A stretch of DNA of 64,000 nt from Alphaproteobacteria bacterium. GTDB lineage: Bacteria; Pseudomonadota; Alphaproteobacteria; Micropepsales; Micropepsaceae. Under the pieces are notes generated by a model. The model made no database searches. It worked only from the letters and a program-made list of their open reading frames with translations, and was not told where the DNA came from. The stretch spans positions 1-64,000 of the forward strand of contig JAJPHG010000018.1 of NCBI GenBank assembly GCA_021325375.1. The letters run 5' to 3'. This document shows positions 16,731 through 24,686 of the stretch, in pieces (the stretch's first letter is position 1; each line of letters begins with the position of its first letter). Position numbers and translations under genes: made by a program.

Positions 16731-17789
16731 CTAAAACCCCGGCGGATTCGACACGGTGCGCGGCAGGATAGCCAGCGCCTTGAACAGCGTGCCCATCTGA
16801 TCCGGGCTCACGAGGCGGTCGAGTTGTGGCCAGAGGTCAGTCGTGGCGCGGGGATTGCGGGTGGCGAGATGCTCGAAGCGGCGCACGATGCCCAGATCGT
16901 CCAGGAACGCGGCCTGGGTCGCGGGCCCGAACACAGCCGCGCCCGCGCGCGCGGCCGTCGCGGCCAAGCTCAGGAAATCCACATGCGCGGAGAGGTCGCT
17001 CTCGCCGGGATCGTCGAGGATGGCGGCGAAGGACTGGTCGGCGATCGCCTGCAGCGTCTCGCCGAAATCGACGCCGTCATAGCCATAGTCGACGATCAGC
17101 GCGCCGCCGCCCTGGATCGCCACGATGCGCGCGATCTCGTCCACCAGCGAAAGCGCCGGCTGACAGACTTCGTAGACCGCGCCGTCGGGCGCATCGGCGC
17201 GGCTTGCCGGAATGAGCGCGTCCGGCACGGCCACGGGCGACAGCGCGAAGTCGAGCTTGCCGTTCGAAAGCGTCACCATGCGCTCGCGCCAGCCATGCAC
17301 CGTCTTGACGTATTGACGGATCGGCAGCGCATCGAAGAACTCGTTGGCGATGAGGAACAGCGGTCGGTCGCTCAGCTGGGAATCGAAACGGTCCGTCCAG
17401 CGCACGCCAAGGCCTTTCAGCGTCTCTTCCTGGATCGCGCGCAGGCCGGGGCTGGCTTCGACGAGGACGATGTCGAGACCATCCAGGAATTCGGGCGCCA
17501 GGCGCGCGGCACGCAGCGCATCGGCCATCAGCGTGCCGCGTCCGGGACCGAGCTCGACCAGCCGCGCGGGTTTAGGCCGCCCTTGGTCGTGCCAGACCTG
17601 CACGCACCAAAGCCCCAGGAGCTCCCCGAAGACCTGGCTGATCTCGGGCGCGGTGATGAAGTCGCCTTCGCTTCCGAACGGATCGCGCGTCGCATAGTAC
17701 TGGCCGCTCGCCAGCGTCATGAAATCGGCGATGGATATCGGCCCCTGCGCGGCGACGAGCGCCGCGATGCGCTCCGCCAGCGCGTTCAC
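16731..17789 (-). CDS. Class I SAM-dependent methyltransferase, MidA/NDUFAF7 family
   Basis: A 352-aa protein of the MidA/NDUFAF7 family. The SAM-binding loop reads ARLVELGPGRGTLMADALRA; other family segments are GDFITAPEISQVFGELLGLW near the N-terminus, NEFFDALPIRQYV and GGALIVDYGY. The mitochondrial homologue methylates an arginine of complex I subunit NDUFS2; the bacterial substrate is less certain. It starts at GTG 17789, which overlaps the lgt stop codon by four bases (GTGA), indicating coupled translation with lgt. Confidence 0.93.
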   Translation of the reverse strand: MNALAERIAALVAAQGPISIADFMTLASGQYYATRDPFGSEGDFITAPEISQVFGELLGLWCVQVWHDQGRPKPARLVELGPGRGTLMADALRAARLAPEFLDGLDIVLVEASPGLRAIQEETLKGLGVRWTDRFDSQLSDRPLFLIANEFFDALPIRQYVKTVHGWRERMVTLSNGKLDFALSPVAVPDALIPASRADAPDGAVYEVCQPALSLVDEIARIVAIQGGGALIVDYGYDGVDFGETLQAIADQSFAAILDDPGESDLSAHVDFLSLAATAARAGAAVFGPATQAAFLDDLGIVRRFEHLATRNPRATTDLWPQLDRLVSPDQMGTLFKALAILPRTVSNPPGF

Positions 17790-18670
17790 GTCAGGTCCGG
17801 TTGAGGCTTCGGCTTTGCGAGCACGTGCCAGGCGAGCGCGCCACCCGCCAGCAGCAATCCGACCGACAGCGCCTGGCCCATGCTGAACCAGCCGATGAAT
17901 TGCGTGTCGGGCTCGCGGAAGAACTCGACGACGAAGCGAAGCAGGCCGTAGCTCGCCAGGAAGATCGCGCTGATGAGGCCGGGACGCTCGTGCAGGCGGA
18001 AGACGCGCAGGCACACCTGCAGCACCGCGAACAGCAACAGGCCCTCCAGCGCTGCCTCGTAGAGCTGGCTCGGATGGCGCGGGACGCCATCGCCCGCGCG
18101 CGGGAAGACCATCGCCCAGGGCACGTCGGTGGGTTTTCCCCACAGCTCGCCATTGATGAAGTTCGCGATGCGGCCGAGGCCCTGGCCGATCGGCTGCACC
18201 AGGCAGACGAGGTCGCCGATCATCAAGAAGCTCAAGCCCCGCCTGCGGCAAAACAGCCAGATCGCCAGGATCACGCCGATCGCGCCGCCGTGGAACGACA
18301 TGCCGCCGTCCCAGGCCGCGATCAGCCGGATCGGATTGGTCAGGAACTCCAGCGGCAGGCCCTTGCAGAACGCCGCTCCCGGCGAGGCGCTGCACAGGAA
18401 GGTGCCGTAGAAGATGTCCCAGCCGATCCGCCCGCCGATGACGACGCCCAATGTCGCCCACACCACGAGGTCGCCGATCTGGTCCTCGGTCGCGGGCGGC
18501 TTGCCCTTGAAGGGGGGATTCGTCCACAGCGATTTCTGCCGCAGCATGCGCACGACCAGCCACCAGCCGAGCAGAAGGCCGGCGATATAGGCCAGCGCAT
18601 ACCAACGTATGGCGATCGGCCCCCAGATATGGATCAGGACCGGGTCGATCTTCGGGAAGGGAATGACCAT
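17786..18670 (-). CDS. lgt: Prolipoprotein diacylglyceryl transferase
   Basis: A 294-aa inner-membrane enzyme adding diacylglycerol to the lipobox cysteine of prolipoproteins. Seven hydrophobic segments are evident. The Lgt signature GRIANFINGELWGKPT is present, as are HPSQLYEA and SFHGGAIGV. The ATG at 18670 is preceded by one arm of a large inverted repeat shared with the divergent ubiK promoter region. First gene of the lgt-midA(-pgeF) unit. Substrates would include the DUF4349 lipoprotein and the frameshifted lipoprotein in this window. Confidence 0.96.
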   Translation of the reverse strand: MVIPFPKIDPVLIHIWGPIAIRWYALAYIAGLLLGWWLVVRMLRQKSLWTNPPFKGKPPATEDQIGDLVVWATLGVVIGGRIGWDIFYGTFLCSASPGAAFCKGLPLEFLTNPIRLIAAWDGGMSFHGGAIGVILAIWLFCRRRGLSFLMIGDLVCLVQPIGQGLGRIANFINGELWGKPTDVPWAMVFPRAGDGVPRHPSQLYEAALEGLLLFAVLQVCLRVFRLHERPGLISAIFLASYGLLRFVVEFFREPDTQFIGWFSMGQALSVGLLLAGGALAWHVLAKPKPQPDLT

Positions 18671-18671
18671 G

Positions 18672-18761
18672 GGGCGAATGGCGAATAGCGAGTGGCGAAT
18701 GGGGAAACTAGGCTGATTTGGCTTCCTAAGCTATTCGCCATTCGCTATTCGCTATTCGCCC
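18672..18761. repeat. Inverted repeat of iterated GCGAATGGCGAATA units between lgt and ubiK
   Basis: The divergent lgt/ubiK gap contains 18672-18702 (GGGCGAATGGCGAATAGCGA and onward) and its near complement at 18731-18761 (CTATTCGCCATTCGCTATTC and onward). Each arm is itself an iteration of a roughly 7-base unit (GCGAATA/GCGAATG). The arms end at the ATG of lgt and beside the ribosome site of ubiK, so the element occupies the whole regulatory region. Confidence 0.8.
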
Positions 18762-18775
18762 AACCGGAGTCCCCC

Positions 18776-19027
18776 ATGCAGACCGACAACCCCTTCCTGG
18801 ACGGAATGGCGAAGCTGTTCACCGACGCGGCAGGCGCCATGCAGAGCCTCAAATCCGAGGTCGACCTGCTCGTGCGCCAGCGCATGGAGAAGCTGGTCGC
18901 CGACATGAACCTGGTGCCGCGCGAGGAGTTCGACGCGGTCAAGGCCATGGCCGCGAAGGCCCGTGCCGAAAATGAATCGCTGGCCGCGCGCATCGCAGCC
19001 CTGGAGTCGAAGCAGCCAACTCCTTGA
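18776..19027 (+). CDS. ubiK: Accessory factor UbiK family protein
   Basis: An 83-aa coiled-coil protein of the BMFP/DUF526 (UbiK) family, which assists aerobic ubiquinone biosynthesis and interacts with the Ubi complex. Visible features: an amphipathic N-terminal helix (NPFLDGMAKLFTDAAGAMQS), VRQRMEKLVADMNLVPREEF and a Leu/Ala-rich terminal helix (LAARIAALESKQ). The start is ATG 18776, with CCGGAG about nine bases upstream; translating further upstream would run into the repeat element. Confidence 0.88.
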   Translation: MQTDNPFLDGMAKLFTDAAGAMQSLKSEVDLLVRQRMEKLVADMNLVPREEFDAVKAMAAKARAENESLAARIAALESKQPTP

Positions 19028-19180
19028 AATGACTCTTCGAACCGGTTGCCAAAGCTGTGCATGAGCACGAACGCACAAACTTGACGCGAGCGAGACTCTT
19101 GTGCGACCTCAAAATCTTGTGCCAGTTTGACTTATGACTGCTTCGCTTTGCGTCGGCCCCCCACGCTTAGGAGTCCCTAG

Positions 19181-19684
19181 ATGACGGGCATCCAGCTAAA
19201 CGAGACTCCGGCCGGCCCCCACCCGCTCGACATGCTCGAGCAGGCGGTGGAGGACAATGGCTGGCATTTCGAGCGCGCGGGACGCGACGAGCTCAACCTC
19301 TCGGTCGCGGGCCGCTGGGCGGATCATCATTTCAATTTCACCTGGCGCGAGGATCTGCAGTCGCTGCATCTGTCCTCCGCCTTCGACATGCGCATCGGCG
19401 ACAATGTGCGCCGCGCCAATGTCGCGAATCTGCTGATGTATGTGAACGCGCGGCTGTGGATCGGGCATTTCGACCTCTGGCACGAGGACGGCACGATCGT
19501 CTTCCGCCACGCGATGATCTTCCCCGACGCGCATGCGAGCGCCGCCCAATGCGAGGCGCTGCTCAATCTCGCGCTCGAGGCGTGCGAGCACTATTACCCC
19601 GCGTTCCAGTTCGTGCTCTGGGGCAACAAGACCGCCGAAGAAGCCATCGCCGCCGCCATCCTCGAATGCGCGGGGCAGGCTTGA
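19181..19684 (+). CDS. YbjN domain-containing protein
   Basis: A 167-aa YbjN/type III secretion chaperone-like fold protein. Visible segments: HPLDMLEQAVEDNGWHFERA near the N-terminus, NFTWREDLQSLHLSSAFDM, VNARLWIGHFDLWHEDG and the C-terminal helix EAIAAAILECAGQA. The exact function is unknown; in E. coli YbjN modulates motility and biofilm when overexpressed. It lies between ubiK and proC, an arrangement frequent in alphaproteobacteria. A gap of about 150 bases separates it from ubiK, in which I see no other gene. Confidence 0.88.
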   Translation: MTGIQLNETPAGPHPLDMLEQAVEDNGWHFERAGRDELNLSVAGRWADHHFNFTWREDLQSLHLSSAFDMRIGDNVRRANVANLLMYVNARLWIGHFDLWHEDGTIVFRHAMIFPDAHASAAQCEALLNLALEACEHYYPAFQFVLWGNKTAEEAIAAAILECAGQA

Positions 19685-19690
19685 AAGCTT

Positions 19691-19812
19691 ACCTCCCCCT
19701 CGTGGGGAGGTCGAAGCGCGAAGCGCTTCGGGTGGGGGGAGATTCTTCCGCCAGCTATGCCCCCACCCGAAAAATCCTTCGGATTTTTCGACCTCCCCAC
19801 AAAGGGGGAGGT
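19691..19812. repeat. REPIN-like element supplying the proC ribosome-binding site
   Basis: A 122-bp element with hairpins at both ends in inverted orientation: ACCTCCCC/GGGGAGGT at 19691-19711 and ACCTCCCC/GGGGGAGGT at 19791-19812. The ends are about 25 bases of near-perfect inverted repeat, extending to TCGAA. A third hairpin, CGAAAAATCC-TTC-GGATTTTTCG, spans 19768-19790. The right-end GGAGG lies four bases from the proC ATG. Confidence 0.85.
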
Positions 19813-19815
19813 TGA

Positions 19816-20604
19816 ATGTCAAAGCCCATTCTCCTCATCGGTGCCGGACGCATGGGCGGCGCCATGCTGAAGGGCTGGCTCGCCGACGGGCTTTCGCCGG
19901 TGATCGCGGTGGAGACAAATCCATCGCCCGCGCTCAAGAAGCTCGGCGTGCGCATCGTGCCGGACATCCCGCGCGAGAAAGTCCGCGCCTGCGTCATCGC
20001 GCTCAAGCCGCAAGTGCTCCGTACGGAAGCGATGCGGCTGAAGCCCATCGCCGACTCCGGCGCGCCGATGATCTCCATCGCCGCGGGTACGAGCATCGCG
20101 ACGCTGAAGAAGGCGTGGGGCCCGCGCGCGCATATCCTGCGCGCGATGCCCAACACGCCGGGCGCCATCGGCAAGGGCATCACCTCCATCTTCAAGGGCC
20201 CGAACGCGACGGCTGAGGATTGCAGGCTCGCGCAAAGGCTGCTGACGCCGCTTGGACAGACCTTCTGGGTCTCGCGCGAGAAGCTGATCGACGTGACGAC
20301 GGCGGTGTCGGGCTCGGGTCCGGCCTATGTCTTCTTCATGGTCGAGGCGCTGGCCGACGCCGCCGAGGCGCAGGGCATGCCGCGCGCTGAAGCCGAAAGG
20401 CTCGCGCGCGCGACCATCACCGGCGCGGGCGCGCTGCTCGACGCCGACGCGCGGCCGCCGGAAGAGCTGCGCCGCGACGTGACGAGCCCGGGCGGGACGA
20501 CCGAGGCCGCGCTCAAGGTCCTCATGGACGCGAAGGGCCTCAAACCGCTGATGGCGCGCGCCGTCGCCGCGGCCAACAAGCGCGCTGGCGAACTCGCCTC
20601 CTGA
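19816..20604 (+). CDS. proC: Pyrroline-5-carboxylate reductase
   Basis: A 262-aa enzyme reducing 1-pyrroline-5-carboxylate to proline with NAD(P)H. The Rossmann loop ILLIGAGRMGGAMLKGWL opens the protein; ALKPQVL, RAMPNTPGAIGKG, the substrate-site motif AVSGSGPAYVFFMVEAL and DVTSPGGTTEAAL near the C-terminus are family signatures. Length is normal. Its Shine-Dalgarno sequence lies inside the terminal hairpin of a repeat element, so translation may depend on melting of that hairpin. Confidence 0.97.
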   Translation: MSKPILLIGAGRMGGAMLKGWLADGLSPVIAVETNPSPALKKLGVRIVPDIPREKVRACVIALKPQVLRTEAMRLKPIADSGAPMISIAAGTSIATLKKAWGPRAHILRAMPNTPGAIGKGITSIFKGPNATAEDCRLAQRLLTPLGQTFWVSREKLIDVTTAVSGSGPAYVFFMVEALADAAEAQGMPRAEAERLARATITGAGALLDADARPPEELRRDVTSPGGTTEAALKVLMDAKGLKPLMARAVAAANKRAGELAS

Positions 20605-20635
20605 AGCCTATCCTCAAGGCCGAACGGAGGATTTC

Positions 20636-21490
20636 ATGGCAGCCGAAATGCGTCCGCATGCCGCGCACGCGCCCATGATCTACAAGGCCTTCGCGCCGCC
20701 CGCGCCGTTCGATGCCTTCATCGAAAACGTCTGGTATTGGCGCGGCCTCGATCCCGGCCATGCCAAGGACACGATCATGGCCTCGGGCCGGCTCGGGCTG
20801 ATGATCAACCTCGATCGCGACGAGCTTTCCTGGTACGGCGGCGAAGGCTATGCGACGCGCAGCGTGCTGTCGGGGATCGGGCTTTGCGGCACGCACGCGC
20901 ACAGCTTCGCCATCGACGCCCATCAGCCGCATATGCTGGGCGTGCAGTTCAAGCCGGGCGGCGCGTTCGCCTTTTTCGGCGGCTCGGCGCGCGAGTTCGA
21001 GAACGTCCATATCTCGCTCGGCGATATCTGGGGCGCCGACGCCGAAAGGCTGCATCAGCGCGTTGTGCAGGCGCCGGCGCCTAAGGACAAGATCGCCATC
21101 CTCTTCCGCGCGATGGCGCAGCGTTTCGGGGAGTGCGCGCATCACCCCGCCGTCGCGCTGACGCTGAAGCTTTTCGCCCGCGCGCCGCACCGCATCTCGG
21201 TCAAGGCCGCCGCGCGCGACGCCGAGGTCAGCCAGAAGACGCTGATCCGCCTTTTCGCCGAGGAGGTCGGCATGACGCCGAAGACCTATCTGCGCGTCGC
21301 CCGCTTCCAGCGCGTGCTTTCGGGGCTGCACGCCGCCTCCGGCGTCGACTGGATGGAGGTCGTCGAGCGCCACGGCTATTACGACCAGCCGCATTTCATC
21401 CGCGAGTTCAAGCAATTCTCGGGCTTCACGCCGGGCGAATATTTCCGCCTGCGCGGCCCGCATATCCAGCACGTGCCGCTGGAGGCATAG
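20636..21490 (+). CDS. AraC-family helix-turn-helix regulator
   Basis: A 284-aa protein with an N-terminal sensor domain (FDAFIENVWYWRGLDPGHAK, LGVQFKPGGAFAFFGGSARE) of the type often found in DUF6597 regulators, and a C-terminal AraC DNA-binding domain with two helix-turn-helix units (RISVKAAARDAEVSQKTLIR; the second ends YDQPHFIREFKQFSGFTPGEY). It has a clear GGAGG ribosome site. It precedes two VOC proteins and a cupin on the same strand and may regulate them. Ligand unknown. Confidence 0.9.
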   Translation: MAAEMRPHAAHAPMIYKAFAPPAPFDAFIENVWYWRGLDPGHAKDTIMASGRLGLMINLDRDELSWYGGEGYATRSVLSGIGLCGTHAHSFAIDAHQPHMLGVQFKPGGAFAFFGGSAREFENVHISLGDIWGADAERLHQRVVQAPAPKDKIAILFRAMAQRFGECAHHPAVALTLKLFARAPHRISVKAAARDAEVSQKTLIRLFAEEVGMTPKTYLRVARFQRVLSGLHAASGVDWMEVVERHGYYDQPHFIREFKQFSGFTPGEYFRLRGPHIQHVPLEA

Positions 21491-21535
21491 GAATTTTTTA
21501 CAATACGGCACCGCCCCGCCGGGCTATGAAGAGGC

Positions 21536-21940
21536 ATGAGCGAAACACGTCCCGATGCATCCATCTACCTGCTCGCGCGCGATGCCGCGAAGGCGCTCGA
21601 TTTCTATGTCGCGGGCCTCGGCGCGGTCGAGATCGAGCGCTGGATCGATCCCGAGAACGGCAAAGTCGGCCACAGCGAATTCCGCATCGGCACGCAGCAT
21701 CTCTTCCTCGCCGACGAATATCCCTCGATGGAAGCGCTCGGCGTGAGGAGTCCGTCGGCGCTCGGCGGCACGTCGGTCAACATCTGGATCCATATCGACG
21801 ACGTCGAGGCAGCGCTCGCGCGCGCGGTCGCCGCGGGCGCCGTGCTGCTCGTGCCCGTTGAGACCATGACGGTCGATGAAGGCCGCCGCTGCCGCATCAA
21901 GGACCCCGCCGGACACGTATGGACCCTTGTCGATCCCTGA
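21536..21940 (+). CDS. VOC family protein (glyoxalase/bleomycin resistance fold)
   Basis: A 134-aa betaalphabetabetabeta protein of the PhnB-like VOC type. Segments: AAKALDFYVAGLGAVEIERW, HSEFRIGTQHLFLADEYP, VNIWIHIDDVEAALARAVAA and a C-terminal RIKDPAGHVWTLVDP. The D-P-x-G-x-x-W pattern is typical. Catalytic role unknown; such proteins bind or transform small molecules. It is the first of three small genes after the AraC regulator, with gaps of 45 bases before and 14 bases after. Confidence 0.88.
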   Translation: MSETRPDASIYLLARDAAKALDFYVAGLGAVEIERWIDPENGKVGHSEFRIGTQHLFLADEYPSMEALGVRSPSALGGTSVNIWIHIDDVEAALARAVAAGAVLLVPVETMTVDEGRRCRIKDPAGHVWTLVDP

Positions 21941-21954
21941 ACAGGAGTTGCGCC

Positions 21955-22293
21955 ATGGTCGTCATCGAGCTTGGTTATCTCACGCTGCCTGTCGCGGATG
22001 TCGGCCGCGCGATGATTTTCTACGGCGCGTTGTTCGGCTGGACCTTCGATGCCGGACCCGGCGGGGCGCATGTCAACAACACCAAGCTGCCGGTCGGGAT
22101 CGCGGGAAGCGGTGCGGCGGACGCGCGCTTCCTCTATTTCCGCGTCGACGATATCGCGGTCGCGAAGGCGTCTCTGACGCGGCTCGGTGGACGTGTCGTC
22201 GAGGAGCATGAATATCCGTCCGGCCTCAACGCGGTGTGCGCCGACGATGGCGGCACGATCTTCAGCCTATGGCAGCCGGCGGCGGGATTCTGA
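21955..22293 (+). CDS. VOC family protein
   Basis: A 112-aa VOC-fold protein distinct from its upstream neighbour. It starts at ATG 21955 behind AGGAG. Visible: LGYLTLPVADVGRAMIFYGA, LFGWTFDAGPGGAHVNN, LYFRVDDIAVAKASLTRLGG and a terminal DDGGTIFSLWQPAAGF. Members include glyoxalases and antibiotic-binding proteins; no specific reaction can be assigned. It is followed at once by the cupin gene (TGA of one and ATG of the next within five bases), so the two are translationally coupled. Confidence 0.88.
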   Translation: MVVIELGYLTLPVADVGRAMIFYGALFGWTFDAGPGGAHVNNTKLPVGIAGSGAADARFLYFRVDDIAVAKASLTRLGGRVVEEHEYPSGLNAVCADDGGTIFSLWQPAAGF

Positions 22294-22295
22294 GG

Positions 22296-22613
22296 ATGAC
22301 CTTCATCGACACGCGCAAGCTTCCCGTCATCGAGCGCAAGCCCGGCTGGCACGGCCGCTATTTCGACTCCGCCAACATGACCTTCGGCCACTACGATTTC
22401 GACGCGGGTGCCGTGATCCAAGCCCACAGCCACGAGCAGGAGGAAGTCTGGCACGTCGTCGAAGGCGAGCTGGAAGTCACCATCGCGGGCGTGACGCAGC
22501 GCGCGGGTGCCGACTCTGTCGCCATCGTCCCGCCCGGCACGGCGCACGAGGTGCGCGCGCTCACGAGCGGCAAAGCGATCGTGGTGGATTATCCGATAAG
22601 GAAGGTGGGCTGA
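22296..22613 (+). CDS. Cupin domain-containing protein
   Basis: A 105-aa single-cupin protein. The two cupin motifs are visible: GAVIQAHSHEQEEVWHVVEG (His-x-His and Glu metal ligands) and VAIVPPGTAHEVRALTSG (third His). Family members bind a divalent metal and act as isomerases, dioxygenases or sensors; the reaction is unknown. ATG 22296 begins two bases after the VOC stop codon and uses TGAGG as a short-spaced ribosome site, so translation is probably coupled. It is convergent with the histidine kinase gene across a small hairpin repeat. Confidence 0.88.
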   Translation: MTFIDTRKLPVIERKPGWHGRYFDSANMTFGHYDFDAGAVIQAHSHEQEEVWHVVEGELEVTIAGVTQRAGADSVAIVPPGTAHEVRALTSGKAIVVDYPIRKVG

Positions 22614-22616
22614 ATC

Positions 22617-22639
22617 ACCTCCCCACAAAAGGGGGAGGT
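22617..22639. repeat. Solo ACCTCCCC hairpin between convergent genes
   Basis: ACCTCCCC (22617-22624), a loop, then GGGGGAGGT (22631-22639). It is almost identical to the right-end hairpin of the element at 19691-19812, so it looks like a singlet of that REPIN. Sitting between convergent stop codons, it may also slow or end transcription. Confidence 0.75.
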
Positions 22640-22645
22640 TGGCTC

Positions 22646-24013
22646 TTACACCGGCAGCCGCACCACCGCGCGCAGACCGCCTTGCGGGCTTTTGTCGAGG
22701 GTGAGGTCGCCGCCATGGGCGCGGGCGACGTCGCGGGCGATGGCGAGCCCCAAACCCACGCCGCCGGCCTGCAGGTTGCGGCCCTGGTCCAGGCGGTGGA
22801 ACGGCCTGAAGGCCTCCTCGCGCAGCTCTTCGGGGATGCCGGGGCCGTCGTCGTCGACGATGATCTCGGCGAAACGCTCGTCGCGCGCGACCTGGACGAA
22901 GACGTGGCGGCCGTGCTTGAGCGCGTTGTCGACGAGATTGGTGATGCCGCGGCCGAGCGCGTGCGGCTTGATGGCGAGCGTCACCGTCTGCGGCGCGTCG
23001 ACGACGAGGCGGCGCGGCTCGGCCATGCGCGCGCGCACGGCGCGGTCGGCGGCCTGGCGCGCGACCTGCGACAAGTCGACCACGCTCGCCTGCTCGCCCG
23101 CGCCGCCGCGCGCGAAATCGAGATATTCGCTCAGCATGTTCTCCATCTGCATGACGTCGTCGCGCATCGCGTCGATGTCGGCGCTGGGCTTGAGCAGGGC
23201 CAGTTGAAGCCGGATGCGGGTGAGCGGCGTCTTGAGGTCGTGGCTGACCCCGGCAAGCATCTCGGTGCGCTGCTTGAGATAGCGGTCCATGCGCTCGCGC
23301 ATCAAGAGGAACGCCTCCGCCGCGCGGCGCACCTCGGTCGCGCCATATGGCTTGAAATCCGGCACGGCGCGCCCCTTGCCGAAGGCGTCGGCGGCGCGCG
23401 CCAGCCGCTCGATCGGCCTGACCTGGTTGCGCAGGAAGACGACGGCGACGCCGAGCAGGATCAGCGACGATCCGACCATCCAGAGAATGAAGATGTCCGG
23501 CGCCGAGACGGTGGCACGCTCGCGCGGCACCACCATGCGCAGCACGCCGTCATGCACTTCCACACGGATGTCGAAATCGTTGCCGGCGCGCGCGGTCTCG
23601 AAATGCCTGACCTCGCCGATCTGCTGGGCGATGACCTCGTCGAGCGCGCGGTCGATGGTGCTCTGATGCTTGGGGAGCTTGGCGGGCGGCGGGATCGTCT
23701 GGCCGGCCAGGAACGTGATGTCGTAGCGCAGCCGTTTGGCCGCGAGCGCGCGAAGCTGCGTGCGTTCCTTCGCCGGATATTTGTCCTCCAGCGCGATCAG
23801 GAACGAGACGTCGGCGGCGATGTCGGCCGACAGCCGGCGCGTCGAGGCGTCGACGTCGCGCTCGAAGAAGATGTAGCTGACGATGGCCTGCAGGATGAAC
23901 ATCGGCGCCACGATGATGATCAGCGAGCGGCCGAACAACCCGCGCGGCAGGGCGCGCTTGACGAGGCCGCCGGAGTAGCGCGGTTCAGGAGACGTTGTCT
24001 GGGACGAGGACAT
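22646..24013 (-). CDS. Sensor histidine kinase (EnvZ-like)
   Basis: A 455-aa membrane kinase. One TM segment lies near residues 28-46 and another near 175-195, enclosing a periplasmic domain of about 130 residues. HAMP follows (RNQVRPIERLARAADAFGKG). The H-box is AGVSHDLKTPLTRIRLQ, the N-box LGRGITNLVDNALKHG, then DDGPGIPEELREEAF and GGVGLGLAIARDVARAHGG. All catalytic boxes are intact. The start overlaps the end of the response regulator gene by 29 bases, and the MarR gene precedes both, giving one leftward operon. The signal is unknown; EnvZ/RstB-type kinases respond to envelope or osmotic cues. Confidence 0.94.
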   Translation of the reverse strand: MSSSQTTSPEPRYSGGLVKRALPRGLFGRSLIIIVAPMFILQAIVSYIFFERDVDASTRRLSADIAADVSFLIALEDKYPAKERTQLRALAAKRLRYDITFLAGQTIPPPAKLPKHQSTIDRALDEVIAQQIGEVRHFETARAGNDFDIRVEVHDGVLRMVVPRERATVSAPDIFILWMVGSSLILLGVAVVFLRNQVRPIERLARAADAFGKGRAVPDFKPYGATEVRRAAEAFLLMRERMDRYLKQRTEMLAGVSHDLKTPLTRIRLQLALLKPSADIDAMRDDVMQMENMLSEYLDFARGGAGEQASVVDLSQVARQAADRAVRARMAEPRRLVVDAPQTVTLAIKPHALGRGITNLVDNALKHGRHVFVQVARDERFAEIIVDDDGPGIPEELREEAFRPFHRLDQGRNLQAGGVGLGLAIARDVARAHGGDLTLDKSPQGGLRAVVRLPV

Positions 24014-24686
24014 AGCCGATACCGCGCACGGTCTGGAGGTAGAGGGGAAGCTTGGGATCTTCCTCGATCTTGCGGCGCAGGCGCGTCACCTGCACGTCGA
24101 TCGAGCGCTCGAGCGTCACGCCGAGCCGCGCGCAGAGATCGGCGCGCGAGAAGGAACGGCCCGCATTGGCCGCGAAGAGCTGCAGCAGCGCGGCCTCGGA
24201 GCTGGTGAGCTTCACGGGCTTGCCCTTGCGGCGGAGTTGCGCACGCTGGGGATCGAAGACGCAGTCGCCCAGGCGGACCTCGGCATGGGCGATGCGCGCG
24301 GGCGGCGCCGCGCGACGCAAGAGCGCGCTCACGCGCAACAGAAGCTCGCGCGGCTCGAACGGCTTGGGCAGGTAGTCGTCGGCGCCGTGCTCGAGGCCCG
24401 CGATGCGGTCCTCGGTCTCGCCGCGCGCGGTCAGCATCAAGACCGGCACCTGCGAGCTGGCGCGGATCGCGCGCGCCAGGTCGAGCCCGGATTCGCCGGG
24501 CATCATCACGTCGAGGATCAGCAGGTCGAACGCCATGCTTTTCATCAGCGCGCGCGCGCCGGCGGCGTCGGGTGCCGCGCTCACCCTGAAACCGTTGGAG
24601 GAGAGATAGCGCTGCAGCAACTCGCGCAGCCTTTCGTCGTCGTCGACGACGAGAAGATGCGGGTCCTCCATCTTGGTCGTACTCAT
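23985..24686 (-). CDS. OmpR-family response regulator (PetR-like)
   Basis: A 233-aa two-domain regulator. The receiver has the acidic pair DDDE near the N-terminus, phosphoacceptor Asp in DLLILDVMMPGESGLDLARA, Thr in LMLTARGE and Lys in YLPKPFEPREL. The winged-helix output domain shows RSFSRADLCARLGVTLERSI and VRGIGYVLVPD. It overlaps the MarR gene by four bases and the kinase by 29. The MarR-OmpR pair recalls PetP-PetR of Rhodobacter; that assignment is by resemblance only. Confidence 0.94.
   Translation of the reverse strand: MSTTKMEDPHLLVVDDDERLRELLQRYLSSNGFRVSAAPDAAGARALMKSMAFDLLILDVMMPGESGLDLARAIRASSQVPVLMLTARGETEDRIAGLEHGADDYLPKPFEPRELLLRVSALLRRAAPPARIAHAEVRLGDCVFDPQRAQLRRKGKPVKLTSSEAALLQLFAANAGRSFSRADLCARLGVTLERSIDVQVTRLRRKIEEDPKLPLYLQTVRGIGYVLVPDNVS

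Noticed and set aside
22187..24208. Long plus-strand frame opposite the histidine kinase
   Set aside because: The kinase boxes on the minus strand are intact; the opposite frame is low-complexity and spans a hairpin repeat.
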